Below are positions 12,309 to 23,851 of a stretch of DNA of 64,000 nt, piece after piece. This stretch comes from Escallonia rubra. Taxonomy: Eukaryota > Streptophyta > Magnoliopsida > Escalloniales > Escalloniaceae. Under the pieces are notes generated by a model. That model was given only the letters and a program-made list of their open reading frames with translations. It was not told the origin of the DNA and ran no database searches. The DNA lies in NCBI GenBank assembly GCA_033065855.1, contig JAVXUO010001095.1:1-64000 (forward strand), read 5' to 3'. How positions within the stretch are numbered: the stretch's first letter is position 1; each line of letters opens with the position of its first letter. Both the position numbers and the translations under genes were made by a program.

Positions 12309-13600
12309 TCAAGCAACAAAATATGTTATCTCTCTTTTCATATCGTTCCACCAAAACACGTCTCGTAAATCCCGATACATCTTAGTACTACCTGGATAAA
12401 CTGTGAAGCCAGAACTAGGCGCGTCACGCATTATTTCCTCCTTTAACCCTACATCAAAAGGAACACACAATCTGTTCCCAAAACGTAATGCCCCCTCGGC
12501 ATCAATCCTGAACTCTGGCTGTTGACCTTTTCCAACTTGTTCTCTGATCTTAATTAATTTTGAATCCATAGTCTGGGCTTGCTTAATTCTTTCGATCAAG
12601 GTAGGTTGCGCCATTAAACTGCCAAAATAGTTCCCCGGCCCGAAAACCAAAACATCCACACCCAAACTTTCAAGATCCGCAAGAATTTCCTTACGTGAAG
12701 TTAAAAGGGCTGCACACGTTGGCCTGAGAGCATCGGTAACCACATTGGCCTTCCCTGGATGATATAAAATCTTGCAGTCATAGTCTTTGAGCAATTCTAA
12801 CCATCGACGTTGCCGCATATTAAATCCTTCTGCTTGAATAAAAACTTGAAAACTTAAGACTCTTGTGGATACTCGCAGGGAAAGATCTAGAGTCGAAACC
12901 AATCTTTTCTTTAACTCCAGAAAACTGTGATCATACTGCTCGGACCACTCGAACTTAACCTTTTTCCGAGTCAACCGAGTTAATGGGATAGCAAGTTTTG
13001 AAAATCCCTTTATGAACCTACGATAATAGCCAGCCAAACCAAGGAAACTACGAACTTCTCTGACCGTTCTTGGTTTTTCTCAATTCCACACTGCCTCTAC
13101 CTTAGATGGATCTACCGAGATCCCATCTTTGGACACCACATGCCCTAAAAATACAACTTTCTCAAGCCAAAACTCACATTTATCGAACTTGGCATAAAGC
13201 TTCTCTTTCCGTAAAATCTATAGCACCATACATAAATGTTCTTTATGTTCTTCCTGGCTTTTGGAGTAAATCAATATGTCATCAATAAAGACTATGACGA
13301 ATTGGTCCAAGTATCGCTTGAATACACGATTCATTAAGTCCATAAACACTACATGTGCATTAGTCAACCCAACCGGAATTACTACAAACTCATAGTGTCT
13401 CTATCTTGTACGAAAAACAGTCTTAGATATATCTTCCCTCCAAATCTTCAGTTGGTGGTAACCTGACCTCAAGTCAATTTTGGAGAAATATTCAGCTCCC
13501 TGAAGTTGGTCAAACAAGTCGTCAATCCATGGCAAAGGGTACTTATTACGAACTGTGATATGGTTCAACTCCCTATAGTCAATGCACAATCTCATTGTTC
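12309..13600 (-). pseudogene. gypsy-1 reverse transcriptase, RNase H and integrase zinc-finger remnants
   Basis: The right part carries the conserved gypsy reverse transcriptase text around [20 protein letters not shown] and [13 protein letters not shown]. The left part carries the RT connection (MAGYYRRFIKGFSKLA), the RNase H region and the H2C2 zone before the integrase core. Lineage looks like chromovirus. Fossil with several breaks. Confidence 0.88.
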
Positions 13601-13679
13601 CGTCCTTCTTCTTTACAAATAAAACGGGAGCACCCCAAGGAAAGACACTTGGGCGAATGAAGCCTTTCTCAAGTAATTC

Positions 13680-14618
13680 TTAGAGTTGCACCTTAAGTTC
13701 TTTGAGCTCGGCCGGAGCCATACGGTAGAGAATCTTAGAAATTAGAGCAGCTCCTGGTATAAGATTTATAACAAAGTCGATTTCACGGTTCGGAGGAAGA
13801 CCTGGGAGTTCTTTCGGAAACACATCTGAAAATTCGCTAAAGACGGGAATATCTGATAAGTTCTGAACAGTTATGCGAGTATCCACAATGTGAGCCAAAT
13901 ATCCCTGACACTCCTTCGGAAGCAAACGTCTAGCCCGCAAGGTAGAAATAAGGCAAGAAAAAGTAATGGGAGTGGAACCCTTAAACTTGAACTTAGATTG
14001 ACCGAGAATCCGAAAATGTACTTCTTTGGCATAGCAATCCAACGAAGCATGATAAGAAGACAACCAGTCCATACCAAGGATAACGTCTAAATCCCAAATA
14101 TCCATAGCTATAAGGTCAGCAGGTAACTTTCTACCCTCAATGTGCACCAAACAAGGCTTATACTCTGCAGATACTAATATAGGTTTCCCCACCGGAGTAA
14201 CGATCATCAAATAAAATTCTAAAGGTTGTGGGTCGGATCCCAACTTACATGCAAGAGAAGAGGTTATAAACGAATGCGTGGATCCAGGGTCAAATAACGT
14301 ATGAAATGAGTAAGAACCGATCTGAACTGTACCTACCACTACCTCGTTGGAAGTTGTGGCATCTTTGGCAGTCAAAGCATAAGCACGGCCTTGTAGCCTT
14401 GGCCTCTGATCCCCCATGGACGGCTTGGCTCCACCCTGAGCCTGAGTGTTATAAGTCTTCTCCCCCAATCTTTCTTTCTTCAGATACGGGCACTCCATAG
14501 GATAATGCCCCACCTTCCCACAGTTGAAGCAAGAGTTTGTCAAACGATGGCAGGGCTTATCCCCATGATTCTTGCCGCACATATCCCAAATCTTCGCAAC
14601 CCTTCGAGTCGATTGCAT
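13680..14618 (-). pseudogene. gypsy-1 gag zinc knuckle and protease remnant
   Basis: A CCHC knuckle (CFNCGKVGHYPMEC) is followed by an aspartic protease with the active-site-like text FDPGSTHSFI and the flap-side motif DVILGMDWLSSYHA. Downstream text (FSDVFPKELPGLPPNREIDF) is the usual protease-RT linker of plant gypsy elements. Fossil. Confidence 0.87.
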
Positions 14619-14648
14619 GCCTTCTTGTAAGGTTGCTTTCTTCTTATT

Positions 14649-15221
14649 CTAACCTCCACCCTTGTTCTTGTCTGAAGTTTTTGCACGGCCTCTTTCATGT
14701 CTATGTTCCTCCTGCTCTTTTAGAAACTCCCCATAGTTTGTCTCTAGAATTTTGGCCCGTTCAACCACCTTAGCATAAGTCGGAAGCTTCAGAGCCAACA
14801 ACTTGTTCTTGATGCCGCGCTTTAATCCTTTCTCAAACCTTCTTGCTTTATGATTCTCGGTGTCAACTAGATACGGGGCATGTCTTGACAATGAGGTGAA
14901 CTTTGCCTCATATTGTGCTACTGTCATATCATTATATACTAGCTTCAAGAATTCTTCCTCCTTTTGGTCTTTTAAGTTTTGTGGAAAGTATTTCTCGAAG
15001 AAAATACCTTTAAATCGTTCCCAAGTCATGGGATGATTAGCGTTGATTCTCTGCGTACGCTTGACCATTCTCCACCAATTGCCAGCTTCATCTTCTAACA
15101 TAAAAATGGCATATGCCACCTTTTGTTCATCGCTGCTTTTCCAAAGGTTATACACCTTCTCTTTTTGGTTCACCCACGCTTCAGCCTTCTCTGGATTAGG
15201 TTCCCCTCTAAAGGCGGGCAC
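14649..15221 (-). pseudogene. gypsy-1 gag capsid remnant
   Basis: The segment matches the plant retrotransposon gag family (PF03732-like): ANHPMTWERFKGIFFEKYFP, then EEEFLKLVYNDMTVAQYEAK and the RFEKGLKRGIKNKL zone. It sits directly upstream of the zinc knuckle in the same orientation. Fossil. Confidence 0.87.
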
Positions 15222-15599
15222 TAACTTTTAAATTTCTCCACATCTCCAGTTTTAACACCATCATTCTACCCATCATTTTGATTTTGGTGCAGCGGTACCC
15301 CGCCACCTCCGGCTATTAGGTTCGCCAAGTTCTGAAATCCTTGTACAATGGCCTCAGCAACTCCATCATTCATGGGTGGCTCGTGAGGATCGTTGGCGTT
15401 ATGATTAGAGTGTCTAGGAGGCATAGTACTCCTAACACAGCAAATAAAACCATATTAGCTTACAAACGTACAAGGATACACACTGATAAAATAAAATAAA
15501 ATAAGATTTTTGGTTGTAAGAGAGACCAATCTAATCGTATATTTAGCTCGCAACGCTTTAAACTTAGGCTCACCCGAGTCTATAGAATCATAAACATAA

Positions 15600-15611
15600 G
15601 CTCTGATACCA
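15600..15611 (-). promoter_or_regulatory. Primer-binding site of gypsy-1 (initiator tRNA-Met type)
   Basis: Read on the minus strand this is TGGTATCAGAGC, the usual plant LTR-element site complementary to the 3' end of initiator tRNA-Met. It fixes the inner edge of the 5' LTR at about 15613. Confidence 0.9.
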
Positions 15612-15612
15612 A

Positions 15613-16536
15613 CCCTTATCACGCCCCCAAAAATGGGAGGCCGTAACTACAATGAAACTCTATGATATACCGCTGTAGTTCTAAAGATAACGGTATAAAC
15701 AGAGCAACTAAAACCTCTAAAATAAAACATCTTCATATAACAAGAGTCTATTACAATCCATTTCCAAAATATTCCTTTACAAAATGATTTTTCTATCTGC
15801 AGCGGCTAAACAAAGTACACCAATTCATTTCAATCAAATTACCCCTATTCGGGTAAGATTTTTAAAGTTTAAAACTACGATAATTGCGATACTAAGGAAA
15901 AGCCTCAAAACTCCATCGCTACCATAACATTCATACGTCACTTCCTTCACCTGTGGCAAAGGCAAGGTAGAAAAGAAAAGATGTGAGCTCAAATAGCCTT
16001 GTAAGGTAGCAAAATGATAAAATATCAAGCAAAACTAACAGAGACGAATGACCATATTAAACAGAAAAGAGCAAGCCATATCTTACTATCAAATATGGAA
16101 GCAACAAAATTAAGCATTCAACCCATAACACATGGCTATGTACGCTGCAAACATACGAAGACTATGTTGGTCATAAGACCCAAGAGTCGAACCAAATGTA
16201 CAAATATCAAACGTGTGCTACCAGTAGCGTGCTAGGAGTTTATTGCTTGCTAGCATAACAAACATGTGTCCAGAAGACCCTCTCAATTTGAGAGTTGTTT
16301 TACATAGTCAATGTCAATCTTAAATTGACGACCACAAATGTACGAATTCGAATGTGTGCTTATCAAGGCACAAATGGAGGAGGGCAAACAATATTCTAAA
16401 CAAAGGCAAAAGTGGAACAAACCAAATGTAAACCAATAAAGATGAACAAAATTGACGAAGCATACGCTTTCGGATTTCGAAAATACCTTTCCCATAGCAA
16501 AAAGCAAAAACATCGCTTACCTAAATTGAGCTTTTG
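15613..16536 (-). repeat. Right (5') LTR of gypsy-1
   Basis: Starts next to the primer-binding site and contains the 725 bp shared with the left LTR (15812-16536). The right boundary is set where similarity to the left copy stops and is approximate. Confidence 0.78.
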
Positions 16537-17192
16537 GTTATATCTTTGTTTGGCTATATTTAGATGGCAAAGAGAAATTTGTGGAGGAAAGATAGCGAAG
16601 AAAATATAAATAAATAAATAAATAAAAATAAAACAAATATTCGGCTTGCGTTAAATTGAAAGTTAGTGGGTTGATTTAGAGGATGTATAACTGATGAGGT
16701 TATGCCGTTATAATATATTTGGTCTCGCATATGCGCCTCTGCCTGCCAGATCTGGCAACCCCACTTGTGGCCACACGCGTAGCTGCCGACAACAACTCTG
16801 GTTGTACACCTTCACTGAACACCATTGCCTAATGCCTCAACGACAGCCATGCTGCAACCAATGCGCCATGGCCACCATCAGATGGTACTCAGAACCGGCC
16901 AACCAAAAATCCTGACCGAAAGACGCCATCGGTCAAACATCGGCGCAATGGACGCCACTAGTCAATGACCATCACCCAACGACCACAACCAGCCGTGGAT
17001 TGCCTCCGCCCTGCTACTGTCATGGCGTCGCAGCCACATCGAATCCAAATTGATAGCCGTACGGTTAGCCAGAAAACGGCCCAACATCATCGCCGATTCT
17101 TCAACCCCTCCACACTGCCGGAATCTACAGGGCCAGAGGCTGCACCACTGTGGGTCTCCACCCACTGTCCAAATACAACTACTATATGCAGG
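16537..17192. other. Unassigned stretch left of the hAT element
   Basis: Begins AT-rich (including TAAA repeats near 16605-16630) and becomes GC-rich from about 16740. It continues across the hAT insertion at 18409. It may be the upstream part of the plus-oriented LTR ending at 21682, but no matching text could be confirmed. No convincing coding frame. Confidence 0.4.
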
Positions 17193-17307
17193 CAGGGGCA
17201 GAACTACGCTTGTACGAGGGGGTGCTGTAGCCCCCCCTCAGATTTTGAATTTTTAAAAAATATATATATATAGTGTTTTTTTTTCATTTGCAACTTTTCC
17301 TTTCTCT

Positions 17308-17342
<35 letters not shown>

Positions 17343-18400
17343 CTCCTCTCTCGGCCGGCTCACAGTCACCCGTCACCGGACACCGGTCATCGACTCACTG
17401 AACTGCACTTACGCCGGTCGGCGGTCGCCGTGGCGTCAGTGAAGCTCTCACGCCGTGACGCCGAAATCTCTCCTCCAGTCCTCCTTTCTCGGCTCTCTCA
17501 GCCACCGCGGCTCGCCGCACCGCCCGCTCGCCGGCACCACCCACCGACCCACGGCCACCGGTCGTCGGCTCAGCTGGGCTCATTAGGTGGTCGCCGTCCG
17601 TCCCCCGATTTTGAAGCGCGAAGCCAGCGAATGCCCTCCTCAGTCCGGCGGTCCCCACCCCAACTCCGGCCAGTCCCCACCCAACTCCGGCGACTCCGGC
17701 CAGAATAGATCTGGGCGGCAGATCTAGCTTAGATCTACCGTCTACGAGCCGGTGCACGAACCGAGGAAGTTCCGCCACTGCCGTTCGGCGGTCACGGCGC
17801 TTGAAATAGTGAAATTGCAGATCTGACTTTGAGTTTCAATCACCGACAACATTGCGACAACGACGCCGTTCTGATTTCTGAGGACCGAGGTCAGTGTGCA
17901 TTTTGAACAATTTCTTTTGCTATTGAGAATTGATTATTTGATTAATAATTTTAGGTTGTTAGTTGTGTATTTGATAATTTAGATTACTAATTGATGCTTT
18001 ATGGATGTTAATCGTGCATTGAGCACTTAGATTAGAGATTGTTGATGGAGGATAGGACCCAATTGGATTTTTATCCCATTTGAGCATTGATTATTTGATT
18101 GATAATTTTAGATTGTGTTAATTGTGCATTTAAAAATTGAGATTATTTTCATGCTGATTATATGTTGTTAATTGTGCATTGAGCATTTGAGAATTGAAAT
18201 GGTTGATGGAGGATGGGACCCAATTGGATTGAGATGTCGGATATGTGATTTAGTTGAATGGTGGAGTGAAATTAAGTTAATTAGGTTAACGCGATAATAA
18301 AACATGACTGGAAAAGTAAAAGAATAAAATATTTGTAATTAACTAGGTTATTCGATATATTTTTAGCCCCTCCTAGGATGAAATCCTGGTTCCGCCACTG
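17193..18400. mobile_element. Non-autonomous hAT element, 1208 bp
   Basis: A perfect 8-bp target duplication TATGCAGG flanks it (17185-17192 and 18401-18408), the hallmark length for hAT. The ends CAGGGGCAGAAC on the left and CAGTGGCGGAAC from the right form a short TIR, followed by similar subterminal text (GTAGCCCC / TTAGCCCC). The interior starts with a CT-rich run (17306-17345) and a GC-rich stretch to about 17800 that may be captured host sequence, then turns AT-rich with two similar sentences containing GGACCCAATTGGATT near 18055 and 18215. No transposase. Confidence 0.88.
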
Positions 18401-18408
18401 TATGCAGG

Positions 18409-19567
18409 GGACAGTCACCAGTCGAACGGTGAGCCGCAGAGACATGGTGTACCAAAGGGGCCACTGTTAGTCCCGGACCAACCACAACAACAGTCCGATT
18501 GTTGTTGCCACCAGGGATCCTATGACTACGGCATATAATTTATTTGTGATATTGACTGTGAAGCGGGGTTTGATGGTGGTTTTGTAATTTTGGTGGCTAT
18601 GCAGGGTGGTGATTTAGTGGCGGTGTTGGCTGTAGATGAGATGGAATGAATTAGGTGGTTTGTGCGTACATCTGTAGGTGTACGATGTGTGTATTTGGCA
18701 TGCGTGTAGATTTGTTATTGTCGGATGACTGTGTGTAATAGGTTGTGTGTATGGCGGTGTGATTTAGGGTACAATAGTATGTATAGTGTGTATTTGCGTG
18801 TGTAAACAATGTATGTGTGTGTAGCAGTGCGATGGGTGTACGTGTACTGTGTAGTGGGAGAAGGGTCATGTGGTATTGGTACAGCTACGCGTCTATGTTG
18901 GTTATACATTTGCAATGTGAAGGGTGAGTATTAGGTGCTTGGAGGGTTTTGAAAATGACGGGTTACTTGGGTGAAAATAAATTGGTGGAGTGGAGTTGTG
19001 CGGCTAGGTGGTATGGTGGGTATGTGTGTGTTGTGTACAGTATGTTTACACGGTGTAGGTGTACCCTATGCATGCGACAGTATTTTGGACAAGGAAGCGT
19101 ATAGGAAAATGGAATGATTAGCGTGAGCTCTGGAGTTTGACTGGTTACTATTTAACATAAGGTTTACTTGTTGGATTAGTTAAACTGTGTTGGTTAAGAA
19201 AAGCTCGACAATTGTTGATGAAAGGCTAGAGAGAGAGAGAGAGAGATGGTGCGTTGGGACACAATATTGGATAGGCATGTAAAAGTCAGGCAGTTGACTA
19301 CTGCGGCATTGAATTTTCTTGAAGACCTGTTCAACGGGGATGTGGTGTCATGATCGACGATGCCTTGGGTTGTAGTAAAGATGTGAACATGGAGATCAAT
19401 GGCCTTGACCGTTCTTTAAGCCAGATGTAGCAACGAGTTTGTTCCTCCAAATACTTTGACGTGGGAAATGTGTAGCATCAAGTAAGTGACCCTTTGATTC
19501 AACTAGTGTTTTTATATAAAATGTATATGTTTATCTACGGTTAAAAACTGAAGTTTAGCATTGACTG
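18409..19567. other. Unassigned GT-rich stretch
   Basis: Irregular GT-rich text (18650-19060) with frequent GTGTGT, not a clean microsatellite. Likely part of retroelement or LTR sequence interrupted by the hAT and MULE insertions. A short GA run lies near 19229-19246. No coding frame stands out. Confidence 0.4.
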
Positions 19568-19576
19568 TTTTAATTA

Positions 19577-20653
19577 GGGTCAAATACACGTAGGTACCCT
19601 GGAACTACCACAAAGTTTCAATTAAGGGTCCCAAAGTTTAATTTTTACACATAAGGGCCTGTAACTCCAAATTTGCAACAAGTAAGGGCATCCGTCCACT
19701 TTCTTAACGATCCAAGCTTTTCCGTCAGGGACATTTTTGGGTTTTCATATTTGGGTGTTTCAAAAGCCGCCCACTCACGACCAACACCACCGGCAACACC
19801 ATCCGGCTACCATGCCGGCAACTGTCCCTGCCATCGCTCCCCCATCACCACGATCCACCGTCGACCAACGCCGTTCGGCGACCAACACCGCTCCCCCATC
19901 ACCACAATCCACCCACGACCAATACCGCTCCTCCATCACCACGATCCACCGTCGACCAAAACCGTCTGGGGACCCCACCGGTAGTGGCCCTGCCACTCTA
20001 TTACCACGACCAACCGCCGGCCACAACCACAGCGGCACACTTCCGGCCGCCGGCCACCACCAATCATGCCAACCCACCAACAGCCACCGCCGGCGAACTA
20101 AATCAATCCAGATCCTGGCAAACCCATGACCACCAATCGCCACAGATCCTTACCGGCAAACCCACGACCCCCCAAGACCTTACTTACAAACCCACGACCA
20201 CGACCATCAAAACCTTACCTGCAATCTGGTTCTTTATTGTTCCACCGTCGGCGAGACCCTCCGGCAACCACCACCCAACTGCTCAACACCCTCCGACAAA
20301 GACCACCCACTGATCGCCGCCGGTTCGAATCCTACGCCAATTCCGTCCGTTTTTCGCGATCTGCTTTGGCCTCTATTTTTTGCGATCTCCTTTGGCCAAT
20401 CCAACTCATGTGTACTAAAGACCCACCTGAAACAAACTCACTCTCTCTCACATTCTCTCTGTCTCACAATGAAACCCAAATATGAAAACCCAAAAATGCC
20501 CATGACGAAAAAGCTTGGATCGTTAAGAAAGTGGACGGATGCCCTTACTTGTTGCAAATTTGGAGTTACAGACCCTTATGTGTAAAAATTAAACTTTGGG
20601 ACCCTTAATTGAGACTTTGTGGTAGTTCCAGGGTACCTACGTGTATTTGACCC
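19577..20653. mobile_element. Young non-autonomous Mutator-like element (MULE-2), 1077 bp
   Basis: Perfect 9-bp target duplication TTTTAATTA at 19568-19576 and 20654-20662. The TIRs, starting GGGTCAAATACACGTAGG at both ends, extend about 187 bp (19577-19763 and about 20465-20653) with only some five to seven differences by eye, so this is the youngest-looking TIR pair in the window. The interior is C-rich with a roughly 40-bp repeat of the cgctcccccatcaccac type at 19843, 19890 and 19926. Overlapping frames on both strands look compositional. No transposase. Confidence 0.92.
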
Positions 20654-20662
20654 TTTTAATTA

Positions 20663-21682
20663 TGTTTAGTTGTTCTGGCTTGATTTGCCAAACAAAGCTT
20701 TTAATGGTTTATTTCTCGTGAAAAATCGGACCAACATGTAAATGATATTTTGTTTAGAAATTGAAATGGACCTCAGATTTGAAATGTTTGGTACAAGTGA
20801 GATGTTTTGGAAATTGACGTTATTGTGAATATTGAACAACTTGAAAACCATCGAAAGGGGTATGAGGATGGTTTGACCATCAATTGATGAGTGGTTGTGT
20901 TTACGATGAACCAAAAAGTGATTTTGTTTATTCGATTGATGTGCCCCATATCCAATGGGGGAAAGTTGAATTTCGGGCCCTGGTCAACGGGGCTTGTACG
21001 TTGATGCACAGTATTGTTGCTCGTAGTTCGCCCTTGGGTCCAAATAATTATTTATCCCAGATGGAGGAGAGATTTCGGGCCCTAGTCAGGGGGGCTCATA
21101 TGCTGACCGCATCATATCGTTTGAACTGATGTTAAGATGAAATTGTTTGTCGTGAGGTGTTGTGCTAATGATTTTATACCTCAGTTTTGTTCCATTTACT
21201 CTATTTCATTTACCTAATGATTTCTTATGATTTTAGATTTTAAAATGTTGCTATAATTTATTATGAGTTATTTTCTGACATGCTATGGTCCACCTAGTTG
21301 AATCATTGGTTACTTACTGAGCATGTGGAAGCTCATCCCTTATTATCATTTCAGGTTTGAAAGTAAGGTGATGGTGAGGAGCATAGGTAGGGACAATTTG
21401 GCGCGGAGCTACAGAGACTGCATTGAATGAGTCGCTAATGTTTAGATTGTTGGTTTAGTTTAGTTGTTGACAAATTGGAGTTATGAAGAGTTTTAGCGCA
21501 AGTGATGTATTCACATAAAAATATGATAATGTCATTAAAGTTTGTAGAAGTTTTAATTTCCGCTGCAGCTTATATTGGTTTTAGCGAGTAAGGCCTGGCA
21601 GAGCCCTTGGTTGGAGTCTATTAGGTCTACGGCCGGTCATGTGCCTAGCTCACGGGCCTACCCGTCAGTTCGGGTCGTGACA
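20663..21682 (+). repeat. 3' part of a plus-oriented gypsy LTR, inverted relative to the solo LTR at 23852
   Basis: The text matches the reverse complement of about 23852-24790: both contain the repeated phrase gggccctagtcaggggg and end in ttcgggtcgtgaca. The right end (CA at 21682) abuts gypsy-2 interior sequence. MULE-2 sits at the left limit of the recognised part. Confidence 0.82.
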
Positions 21683-23851
21683 GAAACGCAACAGCTATAT
21701 TCTAATCGTAATGTTAAACTCGATCCAATTAGGTTATCACTCGTGCTCTAACCGTTCCAGTATTTCACAACAATGACTTAGTCAATACAAAACTCACTGA
21801 GCTAAACCTACACCACTCTGAATTCAACGCATACGAGTTAAACGAAATCAAACTCTAATACCAGAGCTTCCACTATATTGCACTGATTCTATACTAGAGA
21901 CTATATCGTTTGCATAACTTATTTAACGATGGAAAGTTTAACTCGAACTTAACGTCTACTGAATACCAAACAATGGTTATACATAACTTACACTCTACAA
22001 AAGCTAACTTGGATAGGAAAACCAATCCCTATAAGCACTTACACCTCACAACAGACAAAAAAAACTATAGCCACTAGGCTTTCACTGTGCACTCTAACAT
22101 CTCAAACCATCAAGTCCAAGCTATTGCCGAATTTGTCACAGAGAGACGTGTTATCTTAACATAGCTACGTATTGCATACCTATGATTCTGCATACACTTC
22201 ACAGGACGACAGAGAACTGTATCCACTACGGTTTCGCTGCACACACTGGGTTCTTATCTCAACGAGTCTAAGCTATTACAGAATTCATCACCTAGGGATG
22301 CGTTCTCCTAACATAATACAAAATATGATTCTGGATACCTATGTATTCATTTCCACCGGAATGTAAGGGTCTAAGTTATCACATCACTTCCAATTCACAG
22401 TCACCTTACTTACAAAATCTTATAGCCTTATCCTTCAATCATCTATTCAACCAAGATTTCAATCTTAGACCAAATCATCGAATAGCTTATCCAAACCTAA
22501 TCCACGTTCCCAGAGTCTATTCTCGCTCACAGATTATTTGAGGCTTAGGAATCTACATAACCTCATATCCAGATAGGTGAAACTATGCAAATAATGATAA
22601 CAATAATCGCAATTAGGCAATCAAAACACGAAAATCTTTAACAAAATCGTACATATTAGTTTTTGATATTCGCAATGCAAAGGCACGACATTCCCGAGAA
22701 CAACAAGTACATAAACAATGGCATAGGTGTGACGAAGCAAGGTCAACCCAACGACTCGGAGTAATCAAAATCGGAAAGAGTTATTGGTCCTTAATGGAAT
22801 TCGTAACTTTCCCATGGCCAGTGTGCCAGATACTATCCCATCAAGTCCAAATAGCTTCGGAAAGAAAATAAATAAATAAATATTCTGAAGAAGGGATAAG
22901 CTGACTGAATATGAATGACATATTCTCTGACGTCTCAGCGTAAGTCGTCCTTGAATTCAATAGACAAAAGAACAAACAACCTACAAGATGGAATTCCAAA
23001 TTTCCTATTGTATTCCCAAACCAATTCTCAGTCCTAACAATAATCACTTCCCGAGAATTTCATTCTCACACATCATCTGAATCACCAACTTAACCATTAT
23101 TCATACCTTACGAACTTCCAAACACTACTTGATTTTCCCCTAACAACTTACAGATATGTGATTAGAGTGTAACCATCTCAGGCCTCGCATGACATCAAAC
23201 CTCGAGCAGCAAATGGGATGAGATCCACAAGAAGATCTATATCTATAATATAGACGGTACAGCCACAGAGGGCCATAGAAACAATCAAGAATCTCCCAAC
23301 GGAGTAATTATCACAAGATCAGTTCCTAAGGATGGGTTTTCACGCTCGACCGCTACGCAAGAGTAAGGGATACCGAAGAATATGACGCTCCAGAATTAAC
23401 AATAGACAAGCGTCTAATGGATTAACATGTAGTATACGTGACACCACGCCATCGGATATAGCAACATCCTGAACAGACATTGAATAAAGCCTAGCTAATG
23501 TCTGGCCTCTGCCCTAACTGGACTCGAGACTGCTAGGTTTGGCCCTGCGGCCTTGTCCTCTTCCCTGACGAGAGACACTGCTCACTCTTACACCAACTAT
23601 AGGTGCACGACAAAAAAATGACTGATTGTTTCTCACAAATGGACAATTTCGAACTTAATGCTCCATGCTGCAATGCTTAACACATCATCCGGTCAATTTA
23701 TATCATAACTCACCACTCTGACTTCTCCCACGCATGACACATGAGGTGACCAAAAAAGCTGACATGTCACCCTAACCACTACTCTATGTAGGTCAAACTC
23801 CGAAATTCTGTGATGGTCCAACTCTAGTACCCTGAGCTGATCGAGTACCTA

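Larger units (their letters stand above)
10378..16536 (-). mobile_element. Broken Ty3/gypsy LTR retrotransposon, chromovirus-like (gypsy-1)
   Basis: Minus-strand order is right LTR, primer-binding site, gag, protease, reverse transcriptase, RNase H, integrase, left LTR. The LTR parts shared by both ends (10378-11103 and about 15812-16536) look about 93 to 95 percent alike by eye, suggesting an insertion a few million years old. The reverse transcriptase segment resembles the Tekay/Reina chromovirus group. The internal frames carry several breaks, so it is a fossil. Confidence 0.88.

Noticed and set aside
19673-20485. Proline- and threonine-rich frames in MULE-2
   Set aside because: Compositional; the frames overlap on both strands and include TIR sequence.
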